From the NCBI GenBank assembly GCA_003482905.1, contig DMXM01000009.1, positions 2,128 through 42,605 on the forward strand: 40,478 bases of DNA. The letters run 5' to 3'. This DNA comes from Elusimicrobiota bacterium. GTDB taxonomy: Bacteria > Elusimicrobiota > Elusimicrobia > Elusimicrobiales > UBA9959. A model generated the notes under the pieces. The model was not told the DNA's origin. It saw only the letters and a program-made list of their open reading frames with translations, and made no database searches. Every line of letters starts with the position of its first letter. Positions within the stretch are counted from its first letter, which is position 1. The position numbers and the translations under genes are program-made. This document shows positions 23,258 through 34,100 of this stretch, in pieces.

Positions 23258-24865
23258 TTAAACCCGGACCGATGGAGGAGGAGGGGGAGGAGGGCAAAGC
23301 CTTTCCAGCCTTTTCTCCAGGCCGTCAAGAGCAGCCCCAAAGGCCGCTATTTTAGCCGCGCCTCCAGCTACGTCCGTACCGCAGGCCCCGGCTTTGCGCA
23401 GGTCGGAGAATTCGGATTTAAGTTTTCCAACCGCGGCCATGTTTTCTTCGAGCGCGGAGATCCTGCCCATAGCGTCGTCCAGCTTTCTCCGCGGCGCCGC
23501 TTCCCGCGCGGTTATCTCCGCAAGAAGGTACTCTATCTTTACCAGGCGCGCCACGTAAGTGTCCAGCCTGTCCGCCGCCGACTTCGCGCGCACGGACATA
23601 TCATCCAGCTTGTTCTCCATGCTTTCGGAACGCGCCTTGGCCTCTTTGACATCCGCCGCCGTAGTGACGGACACGTTCTGAATGTACACGGTCCTTTCCG
23701 CCAGCGTCTCAACGCGCTGCTCCAGGGAGGCGGCTTTAATGGATAGTTCCTCGCGGATCTTCTCCATAGCCGCCGGATCCGCCGGTTTTTCCTTTTGGAA
23801 CTCAGCCAGCTTACCAGCCAGGTCCTGAATGAGCCCCTCCAGGCCGTCAAACTTCTTTTTATAGTCTTTTTTTGATTCTTCCGAGAATCCACCGGCGGCC
23901 GCCAACTCATCCAGCCGGCTCTTAAGCCGCATAATTTCCGCGCCCCAGCGCGCCGCCTCAGCCTGCTTCGCCTCTATCAGCCGCGCCTCAACCTGCCCAA
24001 GTTTTCCGCCCATGGCGGAAAGCCGGATATCAATTCCGTATGAAAGCTTCTCCTGCGCCGCCCTTATGCGATCCTCCGCCGCGGCAAAACGGTCGGCCAC
24101 CTTGGCGATTGTGATCTCCGCCGACTTGGCTGCGTCTTCGGCCAGCCGCGCCTCAACCTGCTCTAGTTTTTCCCGCGTCTCCTTCAGCCCGCCCGAGGCG
24201 GCGGCGGTGCCGGCCTGAACGGCCCCGAGTTTCTCGTCTACCGCAGAAAACCGGGAGTCAAAACCGTACGAAAACTTCTCCTGCAGCGAACTTACGCGCT
24301 CCTCCACGGCCGCAAACCGGTCGCTCAGCCTGGCAAGCGCTATCTCCGCGGCCTTGGCCCCGTCCTCGGCGGCTTTACGCGCCGCGGCGGCCTCGGCCAC
24401 CCGCGCCTCGCCCCCGGCAACCGCGTGTTCAAGGCTTTCAACCCTGTCTTTAAAAGCTTTTTCCGCGTCGTCCGCGCGCCGGTTATTGCGGAGGGAATTG
24501 AACATATCCTCCACCTGGCGCATATTCTGGCGCTGCAGTTCTTCCTTACTTTTCAACTCAACTGAAAATGCGAGCGCCTTTTCCTGCGTTTCGTAAAGCC
24601 GTGTCTCAAGTTCAGTAATTTTTTTCTGTAGAAAATCAGTTATTCCCGGAGCCGCCGGCGGGGCGGGCGGGTACGCTGCCGCGGGCTTAAGCTGTTCGGC
24701 GGCGGGCCTGGCAGGAGCGGGGGCGGGCGCCGCCCTCGGGGGAGGCGGCGGGGGCTGCACGGGCGGAGCGGCAGGCTTCTGCTTCTCTTCAAAAATGGAA
24801 AACATCGAGCCTTCTCCCAAAGACCCGAAAAAACCTTCTTTATCCTCTCCGTTGTTGAAGTTCAT
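23258..24865 (-). CDS. Long Ala/Glu-rich coiled-coil protein with Pro-rich N-terminus
   Basis: A 535-residue protein without a signal peptide or membrane helix. Residues 1-30 form a short acidic/aromatic head (GFFGSLGEGSMFSIFEEK). Residues 31-75 are Pro/Ala-rich. From about 76 to 520 it is almost wholly heptad-patterned coiled coil, with repeated segments such as (A/V)(D/A)RFAA.E(E/D)R followed by (L/A)QEK(F/L)SYG(F/I)D near residues 185 and 265. It ends in a Pro run. It probably forms a cytoplasmic rod or scaffold. Sitting 6 bases after the FliF-FliG fusion gene and just before a histidine kinase, it may attach to the cytoplasmic face of that ring-like protein (inference). Confidence 0.75.
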   Translation of the reverse strand: MNFNNGEDKEGFFGSLGEGSMFSIFEEKQKPAAPPVQPPPPPPRAAPAPAPARPAAEQLKPAAAYPPAPPAAPGITDFLQKKITELETRLYETQEKALAFSVELKSKEELQRQNMRQVEDMFNSLRNNRRADDAEKAFKDRVESLEHAVAGGEARVAEAAAARKAAEDGAKAAEIALARLSDRFAAVEERVSSLQEKFSYGFDSRFSAVDEKLGAVQAGTAAASGGLKETREKLEQVEARLAEDAAKSAEITIAKVADRFAAAEDRIRAAQEKLSYGIDIRLSAMGGKLGQVEARLIEAKQAEAARWGAEIMRLKSRLDELAAAGGFSEESKKDYKKKFDGLEGLIQDLAGKLAEFQKEKPADPAAMEKIREELSIKAASLEQRVETLAERTVYIQNVSVTTAADVKEAKARSESMENKLDDMSVRAKSAADRLDTYVARLVKIEYLLAEITAREAAPRRKLDDAMGRISALEENMAAVGKLKSEFSDLRKAGACGTDVAGGAAKIAAFGAALDGLEKRLERLCPPPPPPPSVRV

Positions 24866-24871
24866 ACTATT

Positions 24872-26401
24872 TTACATCCCGGCTATTTCCTGTTTCTGAA
24901 GGCCCACGGCGTTTTTCAACTCCAGCGGATTGCGAATACGGCCCTCCTTTATCAGCCGGGCCGCCGCCTGCACTACGGCCTCCGTGGCCGCGTCGCTTTT
25001 TTCCCGCGAGGAACCGCCGTATTTAACAATCTGTTCCATCATTTGTCTTGTTTTTTCCATCATCTGGCGTTTGACACGCTCCCTGAACCCGGCCTCGGCG
25101 GACACCAGCGCCACCCCCCAGTCTTCCACTTTAACCGCGGGGACCAGCATGGAAAGCTCATTCTCATCCAGTCGATACAGGTCGTCAAAAAGCAAAACTC
25201 CCGCCCTCACCTTGCCGGCGACTTCGGGGTGCCGGCGCTCAAGCTCCAGCAGCATGTCCTTTTTAACCCTGCCGCTCACCATGTCCATGACCTCAAAAAC
25301 TTTATCTATCCCTCCCACGGCGCCGCTGAAACGCTTCTCCAGTTCATCTTTAATGGCCTCTATCATGGCCGGCTTCACAAAACGTATCTCCGCCATGCTG
25401 GCTATGACCTCCGAAGAGACCTGCGGCGGCAGTCTCTTAAGAAAATCCGTCCTGATATCCGGAGCCAGATGCGCGCTTATAAGGGCAATGTTTTCCGGTT
25501 TTTCCCTAGCCATTATGTGGACAAGAACCGGAACCTGGTTGAGTTTGACGTTAAAGAACGCCTCAGCTTCCCCCTCCTTTCCCTGCCCTGAGGCGGCCGC
25601 CCCCTCTGGCCCGGCCAGTTCCGGCCGGCCAGGAACGGCCTCCTCAACACCAACCGTTTCCCCTCCCTTTGAACCGAAATCCATGCTGATCTGCTGCTGA
25701 TCGCGGCCCAACGACTTCATGGAAGCCGAAAGCCTGATTATGCCGAACATGACCGACAGCATGGCAACTATAACGGCCAGGGAAATTATGCCGTAGCGGA
25801 ATATTACGCTGACCGCCTCCGGCATGAACCATATGGTTTTCCACATGGACGCGAACGTCGCCCGCACCGTGATTATCGCGTCGCCCCTTGTGCTGTCCAG
25901 GTTCATTACGTCGGAGACAAAACTTGTGATATTCCCGGCCTCTTCGGGGGACAGGCTCTTGTTTACAACCAGTGAAACCGTCAATTTTTTAACCAGCGAC
26001 GCCGGGTAAATAAGCTGCTTGGCATAAGACTGCGGCCCGGCGGGAGCGCCGCCCTGCGCGGAAGGCACCGGAAATCCGGGAAGAAGCTGAAGACCGGCCT
26101 TTTTTGACAGGTCCGGCCCTATGCCTGCCCATTTAAAATTCTCCTGATCCACCGCCGCGCCGCCTTCCATCCTGATCTTCTCGGTCACGCCAAAATCCAT
26201 GTCGGCCTGCACTATTACCTTAGCCTTGTTCGGGCCCAGTATTTTAAGGATGGACTCGTTAATCTTGTTTTCCAGCTCAGCTTCATAACGGCTTTTCTCG
26301 TTGAGGGGATATTGCTGCGCGCACAAGCCGGCCGGGCCGGCCAAAGCCAGCCCCGTCAGTATCCAACACCCGAACAAATCCACCATCGGTCTTTTTTTCA
26401 T
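24872..26401 (-). CDS. Natural fusion of FliF C-terminal region with FliG middle and C domains
   Basis: A 509-residue protein. A signal peptide (1-28) leads to a region (about 38-183) that matches the FliF C-terminal domain: ELENKINESILKILGP and KVIVQADMDF, then VKKLTVSLVVN and the RGDAIITVRATF end, as in the RGD.V.V..(M/L)PF of FliF. One transmembrane helix follows (200-224), then a linker, then FliG_M-like (283-370, NIALISAHLAPD...LPPQVSSEV) and FliG_C-like sequence (375-490, LLFDDLYRLDENELSMLV...AARLIKEGRI). The FliF ring-building N-terminal domains and FliG_N are absent. No other flagellar gene is in view. It is the first gene after a 150-base gap and is followed by the coiled-coil and kinase genes. 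Confidence 0.8.
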   Translation of the reverse strand: MKKRPMVDLFGCWILTGLALAGPAGLCAQQYPLNEKSRYEAELENKINESILKILGPNKAKVIVQADMDFGVTEKIRMEGGAAVDQENFKWAGIGPDLSKKAGLQLLPGFPVPSAQGGAPAGPQSYAKQLIYPASLVKKLTVSLVVNKSLSPEEAGNITSFVSDVMNLDSTRGDAIITVRATFASMWKTIWFMPEAVSVIFRYGIISLAVIVAMLSVMFGIIRLSASMKSLGRDQQQISMDFGSKGGETVGVEEAVPGRPELAGPEGAAASGQGKEGEAEAFFNVKLNQVPVLVHIMAREKPENIALISAHLAPDIRTDFLKRLPPQVSSEVIASMAEIRFVKPAMIEAIKDELEKRFSGAVGGIDKVFEVMDMVSGRVKKDMLLELERRHPEVAGKVRAGVLLFDDLYRLDENELSMLVPAVKVEDWGVALVSAEAGFRERVKRQMMEKTRQMMEQIVKYGGSSREKSDAATEAVVQAAARLIKEGRIRNPLELKNAVGLQKQEIAGM

Positions 26402-26551
26402 AATAACGCAGAAGCCTTCCGCCCCTATATTCTAGCGAAGGCCTGTTTCGTAAAAGTTACGCAAATTTAACGGTTTTGTAAGGGGAGCCTCTTTAGCGGA
26501 TTTTTCAGGCCTGTTCCTTAATATTAATCTTAAGCCAAACTGCCCCCGGTT

Positions 26552-28138
26552 TTACTTCCACCCCTGCATCTTCATAAAATCAAGAGTCGACAGATCGGAG
26601 GGGTCAAGCTGCAAGCCCCTTTCGTAAGCCTTCCTGGCTTTTTCCCGGTCTCCCATGGCATAATACGCCGAACCCAGCCGTGTCCATGCCAACGCGTCCT
26701 TGTCGTCAAGCAGCAGTATCTCCTCGCACTGGCGCAGGGCGCTTTCAAAACGCCGTTCATAGAACAAAGCCGCCGCCTTATTCAGTTTTTCCCGTTTAAG
26801 AAGCGGGCGCGGCAGTATTTCGTCCTTGCGCAGTTCAAATGACGTGAGATTCAGCACAAGCGAAAGGAAATCTCCGTAAAAAGCGTTGTTTTTCTCGTAA
26901 CCGAGAGCGCTGTGCGCCAGTAGAGCGCTCTTTATGTTGTTGCCATAGATGTACTCATACATGGCGCGGCCGGCCTCCTCTGGCTGTTCTCCCGAAGCCA
27001 TAAGCGCGGCCTGCCGTTCCGGCAGTTCCGCAAGTTTAAGCCCTTTCACCGCCGCTGAAAGCCTGCGCCGCCGTTCGCCCCACCCCCCTTTGTAGAGATT
27101 GATGTCGAGGCCGGCCGCCATTTCCACGTTCTCAAGGGCCTTAACATAATCCCTGGCCGCAATGCTGTGCCCGGCCTTCACAATATAGTCCACAGAGTAA
27201 GCCCTGGCGCGCGACGGCTTGCTAAGGCCGCCGAAATAATAATTAAGGGAAACCCGGTTGGAAAGGCCGAGTGTTTCATGCCGGAGCATGGCTACATCCA
27301 ACTGGTAGGCTTTCATGAATTTCACGCCGGCGCCGAAAGAAACTGCTTGTCTGTCGTAGCCCAGGCGCAGCGCTCCCGGCCCCATTACATACTCTGTCCC
27401 GGCCCGCAGCTGGCCGGAGTCCGACGCGTCGACGGCGAGGGCCAGGCCGGGCGCCAGCAGGTAAGAAACGCCCGCTTTCATCGCCAGGGGCAGCCTGTCG
27501 CTGGTATCCCCGGACGAAAATGCCCCCGCGTTCTGGGCTGAGAAACCGAACGAGAGCCTGCCGTCCAGCAGCGGCCCGTACTGCAAACCGATATCCAGGC
27601 CGAGAAGCCTGTCGGAGGAGCTGTCCATTGCGCGGCTTACGATTTTCAGCCCGGCCCCCGCCGACAGCCTGGGCAGGAAAACCCCGTGCATGCCGGCGGC
27701 CACGGAGAAAGCCGTTTCAGAATATGAGAAATCCGGGGCCGGCAAGTTGAATTCGTCGCGCCCCGGAGCGGAACCTGCGGAAAGCCTGAGAACCTGCGCG
27801 CCCCAGCCGCCCGGCAGACCGCCGAAGTTCTGGGCGTAACCGAGATATTCATACGACATGCCCTCAAAAAGCCCGGCGTGCATGAGCGAAAGGTTGCGCC
27901 CGTTGAGCATGCCGAGCCCCGCGGGATTATAGTAAACCGAAGCCGCGTCATTGGTGAGCGCCGTATACGCCCCGCCCATGGCGAGCGGCCTCGCCCCCGC
28001 CCCGAAATTAAATATCTCCCCCGGCTTTCCGCCCTCGGCAAAAAGGCCGGACGCCAAAGCGCAGGCCAGCGCCGCGGCCAAGATCGCCTTGGCAGCATAC
28101 TCCGCGCATCCCGCCTTTTGCCAGCCTTTCCAGTTCAT
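26552..28138 (-). CDS. PorV/PorQ-like outer-membrane beta-barrel protein with C-terminal TPRs
   Basis: A 528-residue protein. It has a signal peptide ending near ASGLFA, and then the hallmark of PorV/UPF0164 barrels: GARPLAMGGAYTALTNDAASVYYNPAGLG. Amphipathic beta strands continue to about residue 310 (LGYDRQAVSFGAGVKF, SLNYYFGG). Residues 320-528 are helical and end in two TPRs (LAWTRLGSAYYAMGDREKARKAYERGLQLDPSD). PorV proteins carry secreted substrates to the surface in type IX secretion. Here the gene starts 39 bases after the giant exoprotein gene, its likely client (inference). The ATG at 28138 with GGGAAG upstream is preferred over a GTG that abuts the previous stop. Confidence 0.82.
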   Translation of the reverse strand: MNWKGWQKAGCAEYAAKAILAAALACALASGLFAEGGKPGEIFNFGAGARPLAMGGAYTALTNDAASVYYNPAGLGMLNGRNLSLMHAGLFEGMSYEYLGYAQNFGGLPGGWGAQVLRLSAGSAPGRDEFNLPAPDFSYSETAFSVAAGMHGVFLPRLSAGAGLKIVSRAMDSSSDRLLGLDIGLQYGPLLDGRLSFGFSAQNAGAFSSGDTSDRLPLAMKAGVSYLLAPGLALAVDASDSGQLRAGTEYVMGPGALRLGYDRQAVSFGAGVKFMKAYQLDVAMLRHETLGLSNRVSLNYYFGGLSKPSRARAYSVDYIVKAGHSIAARDYVKALENVEMAAGLDINLYKGGWGERRRRLSAAVKGLKLAELPERQAALMASGEQPEEAGRAMYEYIYGNNIKSALLAHSALGYEKNNAFYGDFLSLVLNLTSFELRKDEILPRPLLKREKLNKAAALFYERRFESALRQCEEILLLDDKDALAWTRLGSAYYAMGDREKARKAYERGLQLDPSDLSTLDFMKMQGWK

Positions 28139-28177
28139 AATCTTCCCGCTAGCTGTCCAGTTGCCTTCGTCCCTCAC

Positions 28178-31100
28178 CTAATGTATCACGCCTATCTTAA
28201 TGATCTTAGTGTCGCCCGCGGCTTTTATAACGCACAGGTACATGCCTTTGGAAACCTTGCCCCCGGAGGCCGCCGAACCGTCCCAATAAATGGTATTGGT
28301 CCCGGCCTCCCCATCCGCCTTTATAACGCGCACCTTACCGCCGAAAGCGTCGTAGACCAACACCTTGATCTCCGACGCCCGGCTGAGGGTAAAGGTTATA
28401 TTGGCGCGGGCCTTCCTTGAGTCGAAAGGATTGGGATAGATTGAAACGCCGGTGATCGCCGCCAGGCTTTCGAGGCCTATGTTCACCTTCAGCGGCTCGG
28501 TTGGGGCGCCGGCGACGCCCGCGTTATTGACCGGGGATACCCGGTAGAAATACGAACCTGCCGCCCGCACGATAGAGGACGGGGTAGAGCCTGCCTGTGA
28601 TAAGACCAGCGACTTGGCGGCGGTGGTGGAAACGGCCACCCAGACGGGGCTGTCGCCGCGGCGCTCTTCTATGAGGTAATACGCCAGGCCGGACGGGCCG
28701 ACCGCCGCGTCCGCCCAGGATATTTTAACGCCGCCCCCCTCCGCTATGGAAGCCGGGGACGCCGGCATGGTGGGTCTATAGCTGTCCACCACTATCCGCT
28801 GCGACACGATATCGCTGTAATAGTTTCCCAGAGTATTCTTTGCGCGCAGGGACAGGTAATAGGCGGCGCCGTGGATCAGGTTCAACCCCGTCACGGTCGC
28901 GTCCTTAACCAGGCCTATACCGGTCCAGGCGGACGTGGAGGCGGCCGGCAGGGGCCCCACGCTGTACTCCGCCTTTTCCAGGCTGCCCTGGTAAACTATC
29001 CCGTCCCATTTAAATTTCAACATCGTTTCGTACGGATTATAGGCAATCTCCTGTATTGAAAGCGAACCGTCGGCTTTGCGCATAGTTATAGTCGGCGGCA
29101 CCGGCACTCTGGGGTCCCGGATAACCGAGAAGAGGGAAGTGAACGTATCCAGCCCGGCAATAATATCAGGTGAATCCAGGCTGAAATACGCCGCGCCGAA
29201 AACAGCCGCCCCGGCCTGCGCGTCTATTGCGGCGGTTCCGGAGAAGTCATAGGTTATGAAATAGGTTCTAGAGGAAACGGTGACGGTCTGCGGAACAGAA
29301 AGGTCCAGCCAGGCGTACCCCGCGCCAAAGGCCCCGGAAGCCAGCAGCGAATCCGCCGCCGCGCTGAACAACCCGTCGCCGTCGCTGTCGGCGTAAAGCC
29401 TCACCGCCGACACATCCGAAGGAACCGCGTTGCCCGCCAGGTCCACCCTTATTCTGCGCCAGACGGCTTTGTCCTGGTCCGTCCACGCTTTCAAGCGCGC
29501 CATCGGGTTGGCGGCCATCCCCTGGTACACGCTGGTAAGCGCCGCGTTCTCTATACGCACGCGCATAATATCGGGTTTGTCCTGCAGCGTGCCCGGCGTC
29601 TGTATGGAAAGCGGGAAAGAGCCGGCATTGGGAACATCGGTATTGGAAATAGTGAAGTAAGCCGTATTGGCGGCGGTCAGGATCAGGCTGCCGCCGGTAG
29701 AAGCCTCGGTGGCCACGCTTACCGCCAGCCAGTACACCTGCGGCGCCGTGGCCACCATCTGTACCGGGCTGAAAACCAGCTGAACCTCGCCGCCGGAGAT
29801 CTGGGCCGGCAGCGTGGCGGCAGCGTCCTTGCTGGACACGAACACCCCGTCGCCGTCGTCCTTGTATACCAGGAGTTCCGTTATATCGGCGCTCCCAGCC
29901 GTGCCGGTCTGGGCGAACCGGATATTGGACACTTCCACCGAATTGGACCCGCTTTGCAGGGTTATTTTACCTATCGCCCGGCGGTAATCCCCCTGCGTCA
30001 GCAACGGGGCCAGGTTAAGCGACTCGGCCGCCGCGTACAGCGCGTCGCTGGTAGCCTGTATCTCCAACAGGCCGGTGGCCATAGGGAAGACCAGGGCGGG
30101 ATTAAGGTAGTCGGGCGCGGCCACCGAAACGTAACTGGGCGCCTCAAGGCGGAAACCGACCGTTTTCGACGGCTGCGCGTCGTAAGATATGCCGGCGGTC
30201 AGGTAGAAAAGCCTGGGCGCAGCGGAATTGAAAGCCGCCGGGCTGAACTGCAGCGTCGCCATGCCGCCCGAGAACGCCGCGCTGGCCAGCAGCGTTTCCT
30301 GCGCGAAGCCGCCGAACGTCCTGTCGCCGTCGTCCGCGTAGAGGTAGACCGAAACGTCGGAGTCCGGACAACTGCCGGCATTGCCCACCACCAGCTGCGT
30401 CAGGTAGGCGTTGTACGACGAAACCGAGACGGTGAAACTGGACATCAGCACGTCCATCTGGCCCTGCACGGCCCAGGTGGAGGCCTTATTTTCGAAACTT
30501 ATGGAAACCTGCGCCGGCGGCTCTTTTATGGTCATGCCGCCGGATGTGAACGGCAGGCCGGCGCCGTCCGCAAGGTCCGGCGCGCTGATGTCGAAATACG
30601 AAATACCGCTTATGCCGGCGCGCCCCTGCGCGTTTATGGAGGCCGTAGCCGACACATCGTAGACCACGAAGAAAGTCCGCGTGGAAACGCTGATAGCCTG
30701 CGGCGAGGTCAGATTGAGCCAGACATAGCCGCCGGTGAACGTGCCGGAAGCCAGCATTATATCGGACGGGCTCAGTATATTATTGGAATCCAGGTCCCTG
30801 TATAACTTCACCGCGCTTATATCGGAGGGCGAGACGCTGCCGGAAAGGTCCACGCGCAGCCTATTGAACACGGCCTGGTCTATATCGGTCCAGAGTTTCA
30901 GCCTGGCCATCACATTGCCCGCCGAGCCCTGGTCCGCCTCAAGCGGCGCCCTGTCTTCCACCAGCAGCCGCGCGGTGTCCGGCTTATCCAGCAGCGTGCC
31001 GGCCACGGAGAAAGAGAACGGGAACACCGCCTGGTCCACCGCGTCCGGCGCGGTTATAGAGAGATACGTGGTATTGGCGCAGTCGAGCGACAGCGTGGAA

Positions 31101-34100
31101 CCGACCGCCGCCGTGCTGGACACGCTCACCGCCAGCCAATAGGTCTGGGGAGCGGGCGTTATTATCTGCGATGGCGACACCAGGAACTGGATGGCCCCGC
31201 CGTTAGGCTGCGCGGGGAAGGCTATCATGGCATCCTGAGTGGACACGAATACCCCGTCGCCGTCGTCCTTGTATATTACGACTTCCTTAAGGTCCGCGTC
31301 CGTCATGGTGCCGCTCTGGCTGAATTTTATGCCGGATAGCTCTATTGAATGCGCGTCGCTCCTGAGCGTCAGCTTGCCTATCGCCCGGCGGTAATCCCCC
31401 TGCGTCAGCAGCGGCGCCAGGCTGACGGGCACCGGCACCGTCTGCAGCGTATCCACGGTGGGCTGTATCACCGTCAGCGAACTGTCGAAGGGGAAACCGG
31501 CAAGCGCGGCAAAATCCGGGTCCGTTATCTTCATATAGCTGGCCGCCGGGATGCTTACGCCCAAAGTCTTTCCGGGCGAGGCCGTTTCTGAAATATCGAG
31601 GGCTATGTAGTAGAGCCGCGAAACGGGATACGACACCGTTTGCGTTGAGAAGCGCAGGTTGGCCGCGCCTCCCGCAAAAGTTCCCTGGGCCACCATCGTC
31701 TCCTGCGCCGCCCCGCCCCAGGCGCCGTTGCCGTCGTCGCGGTAGACCTTGACGGCGGCGGCGTCGGAATCGTAGCCGTTGCCGGTCCGCAGCACGTCTA
31801 TTCCCGTCCAGTCCACGGTGTAGGCGGTGGCCGCCAGCGTCACGCTGGCCACCAGCACCGCGCTATCGCCCTGTGTGGCGGAAGGTGCCAGCTTGTTCTC
31901 GAACACGCACACAAGCTGGCTCAGCGGCTCGGCGACCTGCACGCCGCCCGCCGCGAACGCGAACCGGCCGGCCTCCACGGAATCGGGACTGTTGACGGAC
32001 AGGCTGGTAAAGCTCATCCCAAGCACCGTATTCACCGCGGCCGCGGCCGAAATATCCATGGTCACATAATAGGTTTTGGTGGACACACTAAGATCTTTAG
32101 CCGGGCCGCCGAACGGCAGCGACAGGAACCCGCCGGAGAAAGTGCCGGAGCTCACCAGCTCGCTCGGCTCAAGCGTGGCGTTGATATTGGCGTCCCAGTA
32201 AAGCGCCACTCCGGTTATATCCGAATCGCCGCCGCCGGCGCGCACCATGGACAGGGAGTTCATCACCGACGTGGACTGGTTTGTCCGGATAAGCAGCTTC
32301 TCCATTTTTATATTCTGCGTGCCGGCGCCGATAGAAGCGGGGGCCAGGTTCAAGGTGGAAACATAGACCGTGGCTGGCAGTTTCTCCAGCGTTATAACGT
32401 TGGACACTATTGGGAACGTGCTGCTTATCAGGTCCGGCGCCAGTATATTGAAAGACCCGGCCGAAGCCAGCCTCAGCTGCAGCGTCCTGCCGGGAACAGC
32501 CGCCTGGGCTATGGACGCCGCCACAAAATACGTCACGCTCGACGGCGTAATGTTCTGAAGCGACGAGAAAGAAACCGCCGCGCTGCCGTTGGAGAAGCCG
32601 TAATTGCCGCTGACGGGCGCGTCCAGCGCCGGGCTGAACAGCCCGTCCCCGTTGCTGTCCTTGAACACGCGCACCGACGAGATATCCGCATCCAGGGCCG
32701 TCCCGGCCTGGTTAAGCACCACAGCCGAAATATCGGCCGCGTTGGCGTCGGCCTGCATTTTAAGCGCCAGCACCGCCACGTCCGCATTGGTCTGGTAGGC
32801 TATGCTGGGCGCTATAGAGGCGTCCGGCGTCACCACCACGGTGTCCACCGTGGGCGTTATAACCGCCAGGCCGGAGTAGATCGGGAACGGGGCGGATATC
32901 GCCGTCTGGGCGCTTATAGCCGTTATATAGCCGCTTTGTATGGAGAGGCCGGCCTTATCGGAAGTGTTGGCCGAGGCCGAGACGGCCGCCACCACAAAAT
33001 AGGTCTTGGTGGAGGTGTAGGTTATGTTCTCGGCTATGGAGAAAACGGACTGCCCAAAACTGAACACACCGCTGGAAATGAAGGTATCCGAAGGCCCGTA
33101 TTCGTCCAGCGGCGGGTTGTCCCTGTAAAGAGAAACCTTAGAGTAATCCGCGTCCACGCTGGTGGACGAGCGCTGCACCTTTATAGACGTCACCACCGCG
33201 TTGCCGGAATCAGCCGTCAGTTCCAGTTTTAAAAGCGCCTTCTCGCCGCCCTGCTCTATGGACGCCACGCCCATACCGACCGGGGTCACCATAAGGGTAT
33301 TGGGAGGGTCGCTTACCGCAGGCTGCGCGGAATCGGTGGGCGAGGCGGCCAGGGTAACGCTGTCCGGAGTGCCGGCCATAAGGGCGAAAGCGGCCGCATT
33401 GGCTACCCGCACCCCCACGGTGGCATTGAGCGGGGCGGTGTCTATAATATCCAGCGTTATAAAGTAAACCTCGTTGGTCACGGGCCGCGTGGACGGGTTC
33501 ACCAGTTGTATGACAACCTGGCTTGAGGCAAAAACATCGACCCCGGAAGAGATAAGGCTGTCGCCGGCCGCGGCCTCAAGAGTGCCGTTTTTGTTGGCGT
33601 CGTAGAACACCTTTACCGCCGCTATATTGCTCTCTCCCAGCGTGCCCAGCTTGTTCACTGTTATATTATTGAGGTAGGCCCTGTCGCGGTTGGCGTTAAG
33701 CGTAAGCTTGAGGAACGCCGTATTATATATGCCGCGTGACACGTTGGTCACGGGCGCGGCGTTATTGCCGAATATGTCCAGCGTGTCGGCCAATTTTATT
33801 ATCGGCGTCAGGCCGCTGTTAAGCGGCGCCGGGCTCATGGAGGCCAGTATGCTGTTGGGGCTGGTGAACGAAGCCGTGCTGGTTATGGTCACGCCTATAG
33901 TATTGTCCGGCCAGGACAGATAATTATCAGCGGCCGTCATAGCGATGAAGAAAGTAGCAGGAGCGCTGAGCGTCCGATTAATTGAAATGGCGGCCTGTGA
34001 AGCCGAGAACACGGCGTAGCCGGCCTCAAGGTCGTTGCCGGCCTGGAAAGCGCCGTCAGCGTTCTGGTCCAGCCACACCGCCGCGCGGGAAACGTCCGCG

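Noticed and set aside
24872..26401. Ordinary flagellar operon
   Set aside because: Besides the FliF/FliG fusion no flagellar rod, hook, export or stator gene is found in the window, and the FlgD-like domain in the giant protein is the general secreted Ig fold, not a hook-capping protein.
28139..28177. GTG start of the PorV-like gene abutting the giant gene's stop
   Set aside because: The 13 extra residues are polar and would precede the signal peptide, while the ATG at 28138 has a GGGAAG site at proper distance.
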